From Caldicellulosiruptoraceae bacterium PP1 (GTDB lineage: Bacteria > Bacillota > Thermoanaerobacteria > Caldicellulosiruptorales > Caldicellulosiruptoraceae): a stretch of DNA of 64,000 nucleotides. Within the stretch, counting starts at the first letter, position 1; each line of letters begins with the position of its first letter. Shown here piece by piece: positions 44,680 through 53,777 of the stretch. The position numbers and the translations under genes were made by a program. The stretch is from assembly GCA_041320695.1 (NCBI GenBank), contig JBGGOQ010000003.1:124001-188000 (forward strand), given 5' to 3'. The notes under the pieces were generated by a model. That model had not been told where the DNA came from and searched no databases. It saw only the letters and a program-made list of their open reading frames with translations.

Positions 44680-45768
44680 ATGAAACTTGGTATAGTTGGT
44701 TTACCTAATGTAGGGAAAAGTACATTATTTAATGCAATAACAAAAGCAGGTGCTGAGGCAGCTAATTATCCTTTTTGCACAATTGAACCAAATGTTGGTG
44801 TTGTTCCAGTTCCTGATGAAAGATTAGATGTATTAGCTAAGATATATAATCCAGAAAAAATAACCCCTGCTTTTATTGAATTTGTCGATATAGCAGGACT
44901 TGTTAGAGGTGCTAGTAAAGGTGAAGGGCTTGGAAATAAGTTTTTGTCTCATATAAGAGAAGTTGATGCTATTGTACATGTTGTTAGATGTTTTGAAGAT
45001 ACTGATATTGTACATGTTGAAGGCTCAATAGATCCAATTAGAGATATAGAAACAATAAATCTTGAGCTTATATTTGCAGATATGGAAAGCTTAGAAAGAA
45101 GATTAGATAAAGCAAGAAAGCTATCAAAAAATGATAAAAGAGCTCAAAGAGAGTTGGAAATTCTCGAGGAGATTCAAAAGACCCTTGAATCTGGAAAAAT
45201 GGCAAGAAGTCTCAAGTTTGAAGATGAAGAGGATATAAAATTTGTTCAATCATTAAATCTTCTTACAACAAAGCCTACAATATATGCTGCAAATATATCT
45301 GAAGATGAGATAAATAGCGAAAACAAGTATGTAGCACAAGTAAGAGAGTATGCTTCAAAAGAAGGTTCTGAGGTAGTTGTAATATGTGCAAAGATTGAAG
45401 AAGAGATTGCAGCACTTTCTGATGATGAAAAAGAGGAGTTCTTAAAAGAGCTTGGAATTGAAAAATCTGGACTTGATAAACTAATTCAATCAAGTTACTC
45501 GCTACTTGGCTTAATATCATACTTAACAGCTGGACCACAAGAGGTACGTGCTTGGACTATTAAAAGAGGAACAAAAGCACCTCAAGCAGCTGGTAAGATA
45601 CACACCGATTTTGAAAAAGGATTTATAAGAGCCGAAGTGGTTAAATTCGAAACACTTGTCGAATGTGGCGGTTTCAATGAAGCCAAAGAAAAAGGCCTTG
45701 TCCGCTCAGAAGGAAAAGACTATGTTATGCAAGACGGTGATGTAGTAATATTCAGATTCAACGTATGA
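44680..45768 (+). CDS. ychF: Ribosome-binding ATPase YchF
   Basis: 362 aa, normal length. OBG-family P-loop GLPNVGKST (residues 6-14), switch DIAGLVRGASKGEGLGNKFL, a coiled-coil insertion and a C-terminal TGS domain. Prefers ATP over GTP because the NKxD motif is altered. Linked to translation and oxidative-stress response. RBS TTAGGAGGATTTC. Confidence 0.96.
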   Translation: MKLGIVGLPNVGKSTLFNAITKAGAEAANYPFCTIEPNVGVVPVPDERLDVLAKIYNPEKITPAFIEFVDIAGLVRGASKGEGLGNKFLSHIREVDAIVHVVRCFEDTDIVHVEGSIDPIRDIETINLELIFADMESLERRLDKARKLSKNDKRAQRELEILEEIQKTLESGKMARSLKFEDEEDIKFVQSLNLLTTKPTIYAANISEDEINSENKYVAQVREYASKEGSEVVVICAKIEEEIAALSDDEKEEFLKELGIEKSGLDKLIQSSYSLLGLISYLTAGPQEVRAWTIKRGTKAPQAAGKIHTDFEKGFIRAEVVKFETLVECGGFNEAKEKGLVRSEGKDYVMQDGDVVIFRFNV

Positions 45769-46043
45769 CATTTGAGCCAACGAGCCAATGGGGACGGTTC
45801 TCCCTGGCTCACTCTTCCCCTACTCATACTCTTGCAAGTCCTATTATAGCTTTTGATTTATCCAATTAAATAATAATTGTTCAAATAAAGGACTGTTCTT
45901 TTTGATAAACTGCTTCTTATCATACTTAATATAGGGCAGTTTAGTTCAATATATGGGCAGTCTTTTTTTATACACTGGGAAATATATATTATAAAATAAG
46001 TCAATAAAAAAATATTTATTATTGACATATGCCAATAATGAGT
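45769..46043. other. Gene-free stretch after ychF
   Basis: Holds one copy of the GGGGACGGTTC repeat (45784-45813), then AT-rich DNA with the near-repeat GGACTGTTC / GGGCAGT pattern (45894-45955) and no supported ORF. A 67-codon frame on the minus strand (45858-46061) lacks an RBS and family resemblance. The far end holds the promoter and operators of the next gene. Confidence 0.6.
45784..45813 (+). repeat. REP-like short repeat, copy 1
   Basis: Contains GCCAATGGGGACGGTTCT and CCTGGCTCAC. Two inverted copies with the same core lie at 53714-53740 and 53747-53777. GGGGACGGTTC elements are scattered in many Firmicutes genomes. Confidence 0.7.
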
Positions 46044-46078
46044 TATAATAATTATTAGCATATGCTAATAATTATTAT
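46018..46078 (+). promoter_or_regulatory. Promoter with two palindromic operators before the DUF5320 gene
   Basis: TTGACA (46022-46027), 16-nt spacer, TATAAT (46044-46049). Site 1 (46018-46039) covers the -35 and is a 22-bp palindrome with one mismatched pair; site 2 (46051-46072) is perfect and extends to a 34-bp palindrome (46045-46078). Both centre on GCATATGC or ACATATGC, 33 bp apart. Confidence 0.75.
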
Positions 46079-46097
46079 TGTATTGGAGGTGTGTATC

Positions 46098-46319
46098 ATG
46101 CCTTATGGATATTGTCATGCTAATGGCTTAGGTAGACATAGTAGAGGTAATTATCAGCAAAGAGGCTTTGGTAGAGGTTTAGGTTTGTGCTTTAATTCAT
46201 TATCTATCTCTGATGAACCAAGTAACAAAGAATTTTTGTTATTGCAAAAAAAGAATTTAGAGCAAAGGCTTAAAGTTATTGAATTTCTTTTAAATGACAA
46301 TAAAAATCAAGATAAGTAA
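46098..46319 (+). CDS. DUF5320 family protein
   Basis: 73 aa from ATG at 46098 after TTGGAGGTGTGTATC; the frame's upstream extension runs through the operator. Gly/Arg-rich N-terminus (MPYGYCHANGLGRHSRG), charged helical C-terminus. DUF5320 proteins occur next to NifX-like and DUF134 genes, as here; function unknown. Confidence 0.75.
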   Translation: MPYGYCHANGLGRHSRGNYQQRGFGRGLGLCFNSLSISDEPSNKEFLLLQKKNLEQRLKVIEFLLNDNKNQDK

Positions 46320-46324
46320 TTTTT

Positions 46325-46350
46325 GGGGAAGGATAGTTCCTTCCTTCTTT
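46325..46350 (+). terminator. Terminator after the DUF5320 gene
   Basis: GGAAGGA, loop TAGT, TCCTTCC (46327-46344), then TTCTTTC. Weak T run. Confidence 0.55.
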
Positions 46351-46410
46351 CATAAAACCAATAATAAAAGTTATCATAGAACATAATTACTCAATGAGGA
46401 GTGTTAAATT

Positions 46411-46809
46411 ATGAAAATTGCTGTTATGTTAGAAAAAGATTCTGTTAGCCCACACTTTGGTGGAAGTGCAAGGTTTTGTATTTACACCATTGAAGATGGA
46501 AAGGTTGTAAATAAGGAATATTATGACATGCCTGAACATAAGCCAGGACTTTTCCCAAAAACAATCAAACAAGCTGGTGCTGAGGTTGTAATTGCTGGTA
46601 GCATGGGGGAAAATGCTAAATATATATTTGATAGTGTAGGGATAAAATATATAATAGGTGTTTTGGGAAAAGCTGATGATGTAGTTCAAGATTATATTAA
46701 TGGAGCTCTTAAGCCAGATTTAGAATTAGCAAATAAAATACATGCTCATGAAGAAGGAAGTCATCATCATGATCATGAGCATCATCACCATCATGAACAT
46801 AAACATTAA
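46411..46809 (+). CDS. NifX / dinitrogenase iron-molybdenum cofactor family protein with His-rich tail
   Basis: 132 aa. The NifX/NifB-C-like fold (VMLEKDSVSPHFGGSARF...) is followed by a tail of 12-15 His residues mixed with Glu and Asp (HHHDHEHHHHHEHKH), a likely metal-binding segment. No nif genes are nearby, so a general Fe, Ni or Mo-cofactor or metal-handling role is more likely than nitrogen fixation. RBS TGAGGAGTG. Confidence 0.8.
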   Translation: MKIAVMLEKDSVSPHFGGSARFCIYTIEDGKVVNKEYYDMPEHKPGLFPKTIKQAGAEVVIAGSMGENAKYIFDSVGIKYIIGVLGKADDVVQDYINGALKPDLELANKIHAHEEGSHHHDHEHHHHHEHKH

Positions 46810-46831
46810 AAAATCTATTATTTTTACAAAT

Positions 46832-46880
46832 AAAAGCTTGCTTTCACAATTTAATATTTTTTGTGAAGGCAAGCTTTTTC
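46832..46880 (+). terminator. Terminator after the NifX-like gene
   Basis: AAAAGCTTGCTTTCACAA (46832-46849) pairs with TTGTGAAGGCAAGCTTTTT (46861-46879), with one mismatch, and ends in T's. Confidence 0.8.
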
Positions 46881-46950
46881 CTTGACTATTATATTATCTC
46901 AGATGTAAACTTTTTAATATGATAAATAAATTTAAAAGTGGGGGTTAAAA

Positions 46951-47373
46951 ATGCCAAGACCAACAAGATGTCGCCGTGTAGAACATATGCCTAAATTTAG
47001 CCACTTTTCTCCAGAACAAGGAACTGGCCAAGAGGTTATTATAAAAGTAGAAGAATTAGAAGCAATTAGGTTAAAAGATTTAGAAGGATTAATGCATGAA
47101 GACTGTGCTAAAAAAATGTTAGTATCTCGTCAAACCTTTCAATTAATATTGGAAGAAGCAAGAAAAAAGATTGCAGACGCCCTAATAAATGGAAAAGATA
47201 TTAGGGTTTATGGAGGCAATTATGTTTTTGGAGACTGCCAATATATTTGTCATAATTGTCATAAAATATTTGAATCTGACAAAGGTAATCTATGCCCGGA
47301 ATGTAATTCAAATGATATTTCTTGTTTAAAAGGTAAAGGTAGAGGACATTGCTTTAGAAAAGGTAGATTATGA
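46951..47373 (+). CDS. DUF134 helix-turn-helix protein with zinc ribbon
   Basis: 140 aa. DUF134 core begins MPRPTRCRRVEHMP and contains an HTH (EDCAKKMLVSRQTFQLILEEA). C-terminal zinc ribbon CHNC...CPEC. DUF134 proteins are putative DNA-binding regulators, and this one could bind the palindromes upstream of the DUF5320 gene. The stop overlaps the end of larC by 6 bp (convergent). Confidence 0.85.
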   Translation: MPRPTRCRRVEHMPKFSHFSPEQGTGQEVIIKVEELEAIRLKDLEGLMHEDCAKKMLVSRQTFQLILEEARKKIADALINGKDIRVYGGNYVFGDCQYICHNCHKIFESDKGNLCPECNSNDISCLKGKGRGHCFRKGRL

Positions 47374-48527
47374 TATATATTTCTTTATGTCCTCTGCCTC
47401 TGCTTTAATCCTTCTAATATCCTTATATGAGCTTATCTTAATATTAATTTTTTTACCATCAACCTCGACATCATCTTTTTTTCTTTCCATCTCTACCCTA
47501 TTAAGATCAACCATTCTAATACCTATTGTTGAAGTCCATTTTAATATGCTATATATGACATCATCTAAATTTGATTTTTTTGCAATTACACCTAATTTAA
47601 CTGCTGGTCTATTCTTCTTCATAAATATTGGGGTAAAGTAGACATCCAAAGCCCCTGCTTCGAATATCTTTTCCATTGCAATAGATAACTCTTCACCTGT
47701 CATATCATCTATGTTAGCAAAAAGTTCAACAACTTTACTATCACAATTTATTGAGTTTTTTTTTCCCCGAAAACTACCCTAATAACATTTGGGGTCTTTA
47801 ATTCTCTACTTCCTGCACCATATCCTATCTTTTCAATTACCATTAGTGGCATATCACAAAAACCTTCAGCTACAGCTGCTGCTATACCAATTCCTGTAGG
47901 GGTAATGAGTTCCATCTCTATATTTCTTATACCTATCGGTAGGTTATTTTGCTTAGCAATCTCTAAAACTGCTGGAGCAGGAATTGGAATTATTCCATGC
48001 ATTGATTTTGTAAGTCCTTTTCCATCATATAGATTTGAAAATAAAATCTGGTCTGGTTTTATAAAATCTATACAGCTTGCAAAAGAAACAATGTCAACAA
48101 TAGAATCAACTGCTCCAACCTCATGGAATGCTACATCTTCAATACTTTTACCATGAACTTTTGCCTCTGCACTAGCAATCTTTTCAAATATTTTTATACT
48201 AAGATTTTTTATAAAATCATTTAAACTGCTCTCTTCTATCATTTGCCTTATATCTTTAAATGTTCTATGGTGATGATGCCCATTTTCATGTTCATGAGAG
48301 TGCTCATTGTCATGGTCATGCTCATGGTGATGTTCATTTTCAATAACAATAAACCTTTTAGCTTTTATACCATTAACCTCTTTTTCTTCTAATTTTAGCT
48401 CTACATTTAAATTTAACTTATTAATATCCTCTTTTATTTTTTCAAAATCTACACCACTATCTAATAGTGATGCAACAAGCATATCCCCCGCTGCACCAGA
48501 AATACAATCAAAGTATAAAACCTTCAT
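47368..48527 (-). CDS. larC: Nickel-pincer cofactor insertase LarC, split by a -1 frameshift
   Basis: Inserts nickel into the pincer cofactor in a CTP-dependent step. LarC1 runs from ATG 48527 to TAA 47748 (259 codons, with His-rich loop HHHEHDHDNEHSHEHENGHH around residues 67-86). LarC2 is open in the -1 frame from 47775 to 47368. The frames meet at GGGG, nine A and CTC; the zero-frame reading GAA-AAA-AAA gives the slippery heptamer A-AAA-AAA. After the slip the frame reads AAC TCA ATA. The same -1 arrangement is known for larC of Lactobacillus plantarum. LarC2 alone would start at ATG 47703. Confidence 0.88.
47721..47766 (-). promoter_or_regulatory. Programmed -1 frameshift site in larC
   Basis: Nine A residues (47764-47756) carry the heptamer A-AAA-AAA in the zero frame. 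A short hairpin AAAGTT/AACTTT (47736-47731 with 47726-47721) lies about 20 nt downstream and may stimulate slipping. Confidence 0.75.
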
Positions 48528-48546
48528 TTAAAAACACTCCCTATTT

Positions 48547-49296
48547 TCATTTTGAAGCAAGGCTATTTATCATATGTGCTAATACCCCTGCACCAAAACC
48601 ATTGTCAATATTTACAACAGAAACACCACTTGCACAAGAGTTTAGCATTGTAAGAAGGGCAGAAAGTCCATGAAAATTAGCTCCATATCCAACTGATGTA
48701 GGAACAGCAATAACTGGCTTTGATACAAGCCCAGCAACAACAGATGCTAATGCTCCTTCCATCCCGGCAACTGCAATAACTACATTTGCGTTTTGAATAT
48801 CATCTAAGTGGGCAAATAACCTATGTATCCCAGCAACTCCAACATCATATACCCTTTTTACATTATTACCTAAAAGCTCAGCTGTAACTGCTGCTTCTTC
48901 TGAAACCTTCATATCAGAAGTTCCTGCTGCAACCACAGAAATAAAACCGTTATTCATATTTATCTCTTTTTTGTTAACACAAATTATTCTAGCATCCTTA
49001 TAATATTCAAGTTTTTCAACTTTATCATATAAAAAATTATAAAGCTCATTACTTACCCTTGTACCAATTATATTGTAACTTCCCTTTTCAAGCATTTTAT
49101 TGATAATACCTAAAACTTGTTCATGAGTTTTACCTTCACAGTAGATAACCTCAGAGATGCCCTGTCTTAACTTTCTATGATGATCTATTTTCGCATAACC
49201 TAAATCCTCATAAGGTAGATTCTTTAATTTCTTAATAGCCTCATCAATTGAAATATTGTTGTTTTTTACATCAAAAAGTAGTTTTTCTAAATCCAT
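48547..49296 (-). CDS. larB: Nickel-pincer cofactor carboxylase LarB
   Basis: 249 aa from ATG at 49296 after AAAGGTGAG. AIR-carboxylase/PurE-like fold with VVAAGTSDMKVSEEAAVTAE and GVAGIHRLFAHLD and VAGMEGALASVVAGL. Carboxylates and hydrolyses nicotinic acid adenine dinucleotide to the biscarboxylic mononucleotide. Follows larE by 18 bp. Confidence 0.95.
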   Translation of the reverse strand: MDLEKLLFDVKNNNISIDEAIKKLKNLPYEDLGYAKIDHHRKLRQGISEVIYCEGKTHEQVLGIINKMLEKGSYNIIGTRVSNELYNFLYDKVEKLEYYKDARIICVNKKEINMNNGFISVVAAGTSDMKVSEEAAVTAELLGNNVKRVYDVGVAGIHRLFAHLDDIQNANVVIAVAGMEGALASVVAGLVSKPVIAVPTSVGYGANFHGLSALLTMLNSCASGVSVVNIDNGFGAGVLAHMINSLASK

Positions 49297-49314
49297 TTTT
49301 AACTCACCTTTCAA

Positions 49315-50121
49315 TTAATTCATACTACCAGTTTTATACCCCGAAAGCTCTAATGCTACAAATTTAAAGCCTAAAGATTTTATCTCATCTGAAATCTCAT
49401 CCATTAAATTTTCATCAAAAAATATTCTTCTCTCACTTGGAGCTACTTCTATTCTTGCTATTTCACCATGATGTCTTAATCTTAACTGTTTTAACCCATA
49501 TCTTCTTAGAACCTCTTCAGCTTTATCAATCATTTCTAACTTTGTGTCATTTATTTCTTCACCATATGGTATTCGTGTAACAAGGCAGGCATAAGAAGGT
49601 TTATTATACGTAGGAAGGTTAAGATATTTAGATAGAAATCGTATCTCCTCTTTTGTAAGACCTGCCTCCATCAAAGGACTTTTTATTCCTTCTTCTGATA
49701 AAGCTCTCATACCAGGTCTATAGTCCTTTGTGTCATCAACATTTGAACCTTCTGCTATGACATTTAAATTATATTTAGCTGCTAACTCTTTTAATTTTGT
49801 TAGCAATGTTTTTTTACAGTAATAGCATCTATCTTTATCATTTTTTAGAAAGTCTTTATTGCTGTAAATATCTCTTTCAACAATTAAAAGTTTAACTCCC
49901 ATATCATTGGATAAATTAATAGCATCTTGAGCTTCAAATTGTGGAATCAATTTTGATTTTGCTAAAACACCAATGCATTTATCTTGAAGAACATCATGGG
50001 CTACTTTTAATAAAAAGGTGCTATCAACACCACCAGAAAAGGCAATTAACACGCTTTTATAATTTTTTATAATTTCTTTTAATTTTTCAATTTTCTCAAA
50101 TGCTAACTTTTCATTTATCAT
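49315..50121 (-). CDS. larE: Pyridinium biscarboxylate sulfurtransferase LarE (three-Cys type)
   Basis: 268 aa. PP-loop FSGGVDST (residues 28-35) adenylates the substrate. Cys at 99, 102 (RCYYCKK) and 179 (YACLVTRIPYG) form the pattern of [4Fe-4S]-type LarE, which can act catalytically, in contrast to the single sacrificial Cys form of L. plantarum. Upstream neighbour is the aldose-epimerase-like gene, 14 bp away. Confidence 0.95.
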   Translation of the reverse strand: MINEKLAFEKIEKLKEIIKNYKSVLIAFSGGVDSTFLLKVAHDVLQDKCIGVLAKSKLIPQFEAQDAINLSNDMGVKLLIVERDIYSNKDFLKNDKDRCYYCKKTLLTKLKELAAKYNLNVIAEGSNVDDTKDYRPGMRALSEEGIKSPLMEAGLTKEEIRFLSKYLNLPTYNKPSYACLVTRIPYGEEINDTKLEMIDKAEEVLRRYGLKQLRLRHHGEIARIEVAPSERRIFFDENLMDEISDEIKSLGFKFVALELSGYKTGSMN

Positions 50122-50135
50122 AATTTTTAAACCCC

Positions 50136-50999
50136 TTATTTAAGTTTTAAATCAACATAAGTAGAATGAATTTCTCCTTTTTCTAAATATATAAAATCAT
50201 CCTTAAGATATCCTTCATGCTCACCCATCCAAGGTTCAATACACACATATGGGAAGCCTTTTAAACTCCATATTACTAAATTCTTATAACTTGAATCAAA
50301 ATCCATTTCCAGTTTTACATCATTTGATAGGCTAAACAAAACAGGACTCTTTACATTATAAAAATCAAGATTAATTTCATCTTTAGAAAAATCAAGATAT
50401 CTATAATCATCTTCTGAGATTTCTCTTTTTAGGAGGTCATCAAATCCTCTTTCACAGTCAAACTGAATTTCAAATTGATCCTTGTTGCATAAAAAATATG
50501 GATGAAATCCTGCATAAAATGGAAGTGGCTCCTCAGATCTATTTTCTATATTAAAATGAATACTAAAGGCATCTTCCTTTATTTTATAAACAATAACAAT
50601 TTTAAACTCATAAGGATACATTTCAAGAGTCTTTTGATTACTGTTTAAACTAAAAATAATGCCTGTTTCTTCAATTGATTCATACAAACCTTCATATCTC
50701 CATTGTAAATCTCTTGCAAACCCATGATTTTTCATAATATAGGTGTTGTTTTTAAAACTTATTTTATTATCAATCACTCTTCCACATACAGGGAAAAGGA
50801 TGGGTATCCCTCCCCTAATGTTTTTACTAAAATCAAATAATGTTTCTTGATTAAGATACAAGATATCTTTACCCATCAAATTAATTTTTGTAACAATGGC
50901 ACCTCTATCTTTTGCTACTTCGAAAAATGATTTACCTTCTTTACTTTTTACATTATATATTTCAATATTGTTTTCATTTCTAATTGATAAGAAATTCAA
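50136..50999 (-). CDS. Aldose 1-epimerase family protein
   Basis: 287 aa from TTG at 50999 (GGGAGG upstream). GalM/YeaD-like beta-sandwich with GGIPILFPVCGR, HGFARDLQW and FYAGFHPYF, holding the expected catalytic His and Glu. Interconverts anomers of a hexose or hexose phosphate. It sits between guaB and larE in one co-directional run. Confidence 0.83.
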   Translation of the reverse strand: MNFLSIRNENNIEIYNVKSKEGKSFFEVAKDRGAIVTKINLMGKDILYLNQETLFDFSKNIRGGIPILFPVCGRVIDNKISFKNNTYIMKNHGFARDLQWRYEGLYESIEETGIIFSLNSNQKTLEMYPYEFKIVIVYKIKEDAFSIHFNIENRSEEPLPFYAGFHPYFLCNKDQFEIQFDCERGFDDLLKREISEDDYRYLDFSKDEINLDFYNVKSPVLFSLSNDVKLEMDFDSSYKNLVIWSLKGFPYVCIEPWMGEHEGYLKDDFIYLEKGEIHSTYVDLKLK

Positions 51000-51017
51000 A
51001 GGATAAACCTCCCTTAT

Positions 51018-52499
<1,482 letters not shown>

Positions 52500-53024
52500 T
52501 TATCTATATACTTGATATGATTTCTTTTGAATAAATTTATTAATTGCATCAGAAATTTCTTTATTTGGCTCAATTAGTACTCTTGATTTTTTGCCATCAA
52601 TATTTGCAATAATTGCATGAACATTTTCTTTGTTGTTAGAATTTGATGTGCAATCTATTGTTTGAATAATGCTTTTATCATTTTCTTGAGACTTATACAT
52701 AGAGTCACTAAATGGAATAAAATAGTCAATTTTCCTTATATCAAGTGACACAAGCCTTGTTCTTTTTCTTTGTGCAACAATCTTATCAATATCTAAATAA
52801 TAATTAGTTACGGCATATTCGTATTCAATGTTAAAATTCCTTGATAGGTAAACGGCTCCCCAGATAGCTAATATAAAAAACAATAGAAACATTGTATTAA
52901 TAACCGGTATGAAATAAGTAATAAGTCCTACAATTACTCCTAAAAATATAAGCCCAATCTGTTTTAGCTTATCGTTTGTTGATTTTTTCTTTATTACTAT
53001 TTGTTCATGAAAAACATCATTCAT
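52500..53024 (-). CDS. Membrane protein with C-terminal PH-like region (DUF6106-like)
   Basis: 174 aa. Two hydrophobic helices at about residues 23-42 and 43-60, then a beta-rich domain (YEYAVTNYYLDIDKIVAQRKRTRLVSLDI) facing the cytoplasm. It looks like the DUF6106 family found before guaB in Clostridia; function unknown. 14 bp after lepB. Confidence 0.5.
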   Translation of the reverse strand: MNDVFHEQIVIKKKSTNDKLKQIGLIFLGVIVGLITYFIPVINTMFLLFFILAIWGAVYLSRNFNIEYEYAVTNYYLDIDKIVAQRKRTRLVSLDIRKIDYFIPFSDSMYKSQENDKSIIQTIDCTSNSNNKENVHAIIANIDGKKSRVLIEPNKEISDAINKFIQKKSYQVYR

Positions 53025-53038
53025 GCCTAATCAACTCC

Positions 53039-53590
53039 TTATTTTATTCTACCTATATGATTAAAAGGATATATTCTATATAAAACTTTACCTAAAATAT
53101 CTTGCCTTGGAACATATTTATGATCCCAGAATCTACTATCATGTGAATCGTTTCTGTTATCCCCCATCATAAAATAATGTCCAAGTGGAACATAAAATGG
53201 GCCAAATGAACCAATCATAGGCTCCTTTAAATAATTTTCTTTATATTCTTTATCATTAATATACACAACACCATCTTTTATTTCTATCTTATCTCCAGGA
53301 AGTCCTATTACTCTTTTTACATATAAAACAGACCTATCATCTGGATATTTAAAAACTACAATATCTCCTCTTTTAATTTCCTCAAGATGTAATGCATAAC
53401 TTAATTTATAAACAAATAATCTATCATTTAGTTGTATTGTATTTAACATTGAACCAGTAGGAACAATTACTAAAGAAAAAACATAAGTTCTTAAGATAAG
53501 TGCAATGATAAGTGCTCCTCCGATCCAAGCTACCCAATCTAAAACTTCTTTAATTATTTTTTTTGAATTTAATGAAATCTTATTGTCCAA
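53039..53590 (-). CDS. lepB: Signal peptidase I
   Basis: 183 aa from TTG at 53590 (AAGAAGTG upstream); the frame extends 13 codons further without an RBS. Single membrane anchor, then the Ser-Lys dyad: S47 in PTGSM and K92 in YVKRVIGLPGD, followed by GDNRNDSHDSR. Removes signal peptides on the outer face of the membrane. First gene of the lepB-guaB-lar run. Confidence 0.95.
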   Translation of the reverse strand: MDNKISLNSKKIIKEVLDWVAWIGGALIIALILRTYVFSLVIVPTGSMLNTIQLNDRLFVYKLSYALHLEEIKRGDIVVFKYPDDRSVLYVKRVIGLPGDKIEIKDGVVYINDKEYKENYLKEPMIGSFGPFYVPLGHYFMMGDNRNDSHDSRFWDHKYVPRQDILGKVLYRIYPFNHIGRIK

Positions 53591-53713
53591 TATGTTCACA
53601 CTTCTTTCTGTTAATTTACAAATAGTCAAATTGCCAAAATAACTTAAATAATAGTTTAATGAAAAAAAATATATAAGTCAATAAAATATACTTTGTAGGA
53701 TGAGAAAAATGTG

Positions 53714-53777
53714 GGACAGGAAGAACCGTCCCCATTGGCATATTTTGTGCCAGGAAGAACCGTCCCCATTGGTTCAC
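53714..53777. repeat. REP-like short repeats, copies 2 and 3
   Basis: Two direct copies of CAGGAAGAACCGTCCCCATT, at 53717-53736 and 53751-53770, inverted relative to copy 1 at 45784. Copy 3 abuts the mutS2 stop codon. Confidence 0.8.

Noticed and set aside
45858-46061. 67-codon minus-strand ORF after ychF
   Set aside because: No RBS, no family resemblance, Ile/Tyr-rich composition expected from AT-rich non-coding DNA, and it starts within the operator palindrome of the opposite gene.
46411-46809. Nitrogen fixation locus
   Set aside because: Only a NifX-like domain is present; no nifHDK, nifB or nifE genes are nearby, and the family has wider metal-cofactor roles.
47368-47703. Independent small gene for LarC2, or a broken larC pseudogene
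   Set aside because: The -1 frame is open from 47775 through the A9 tract, so a frameshift fusion fits better than separate initiation or decay.
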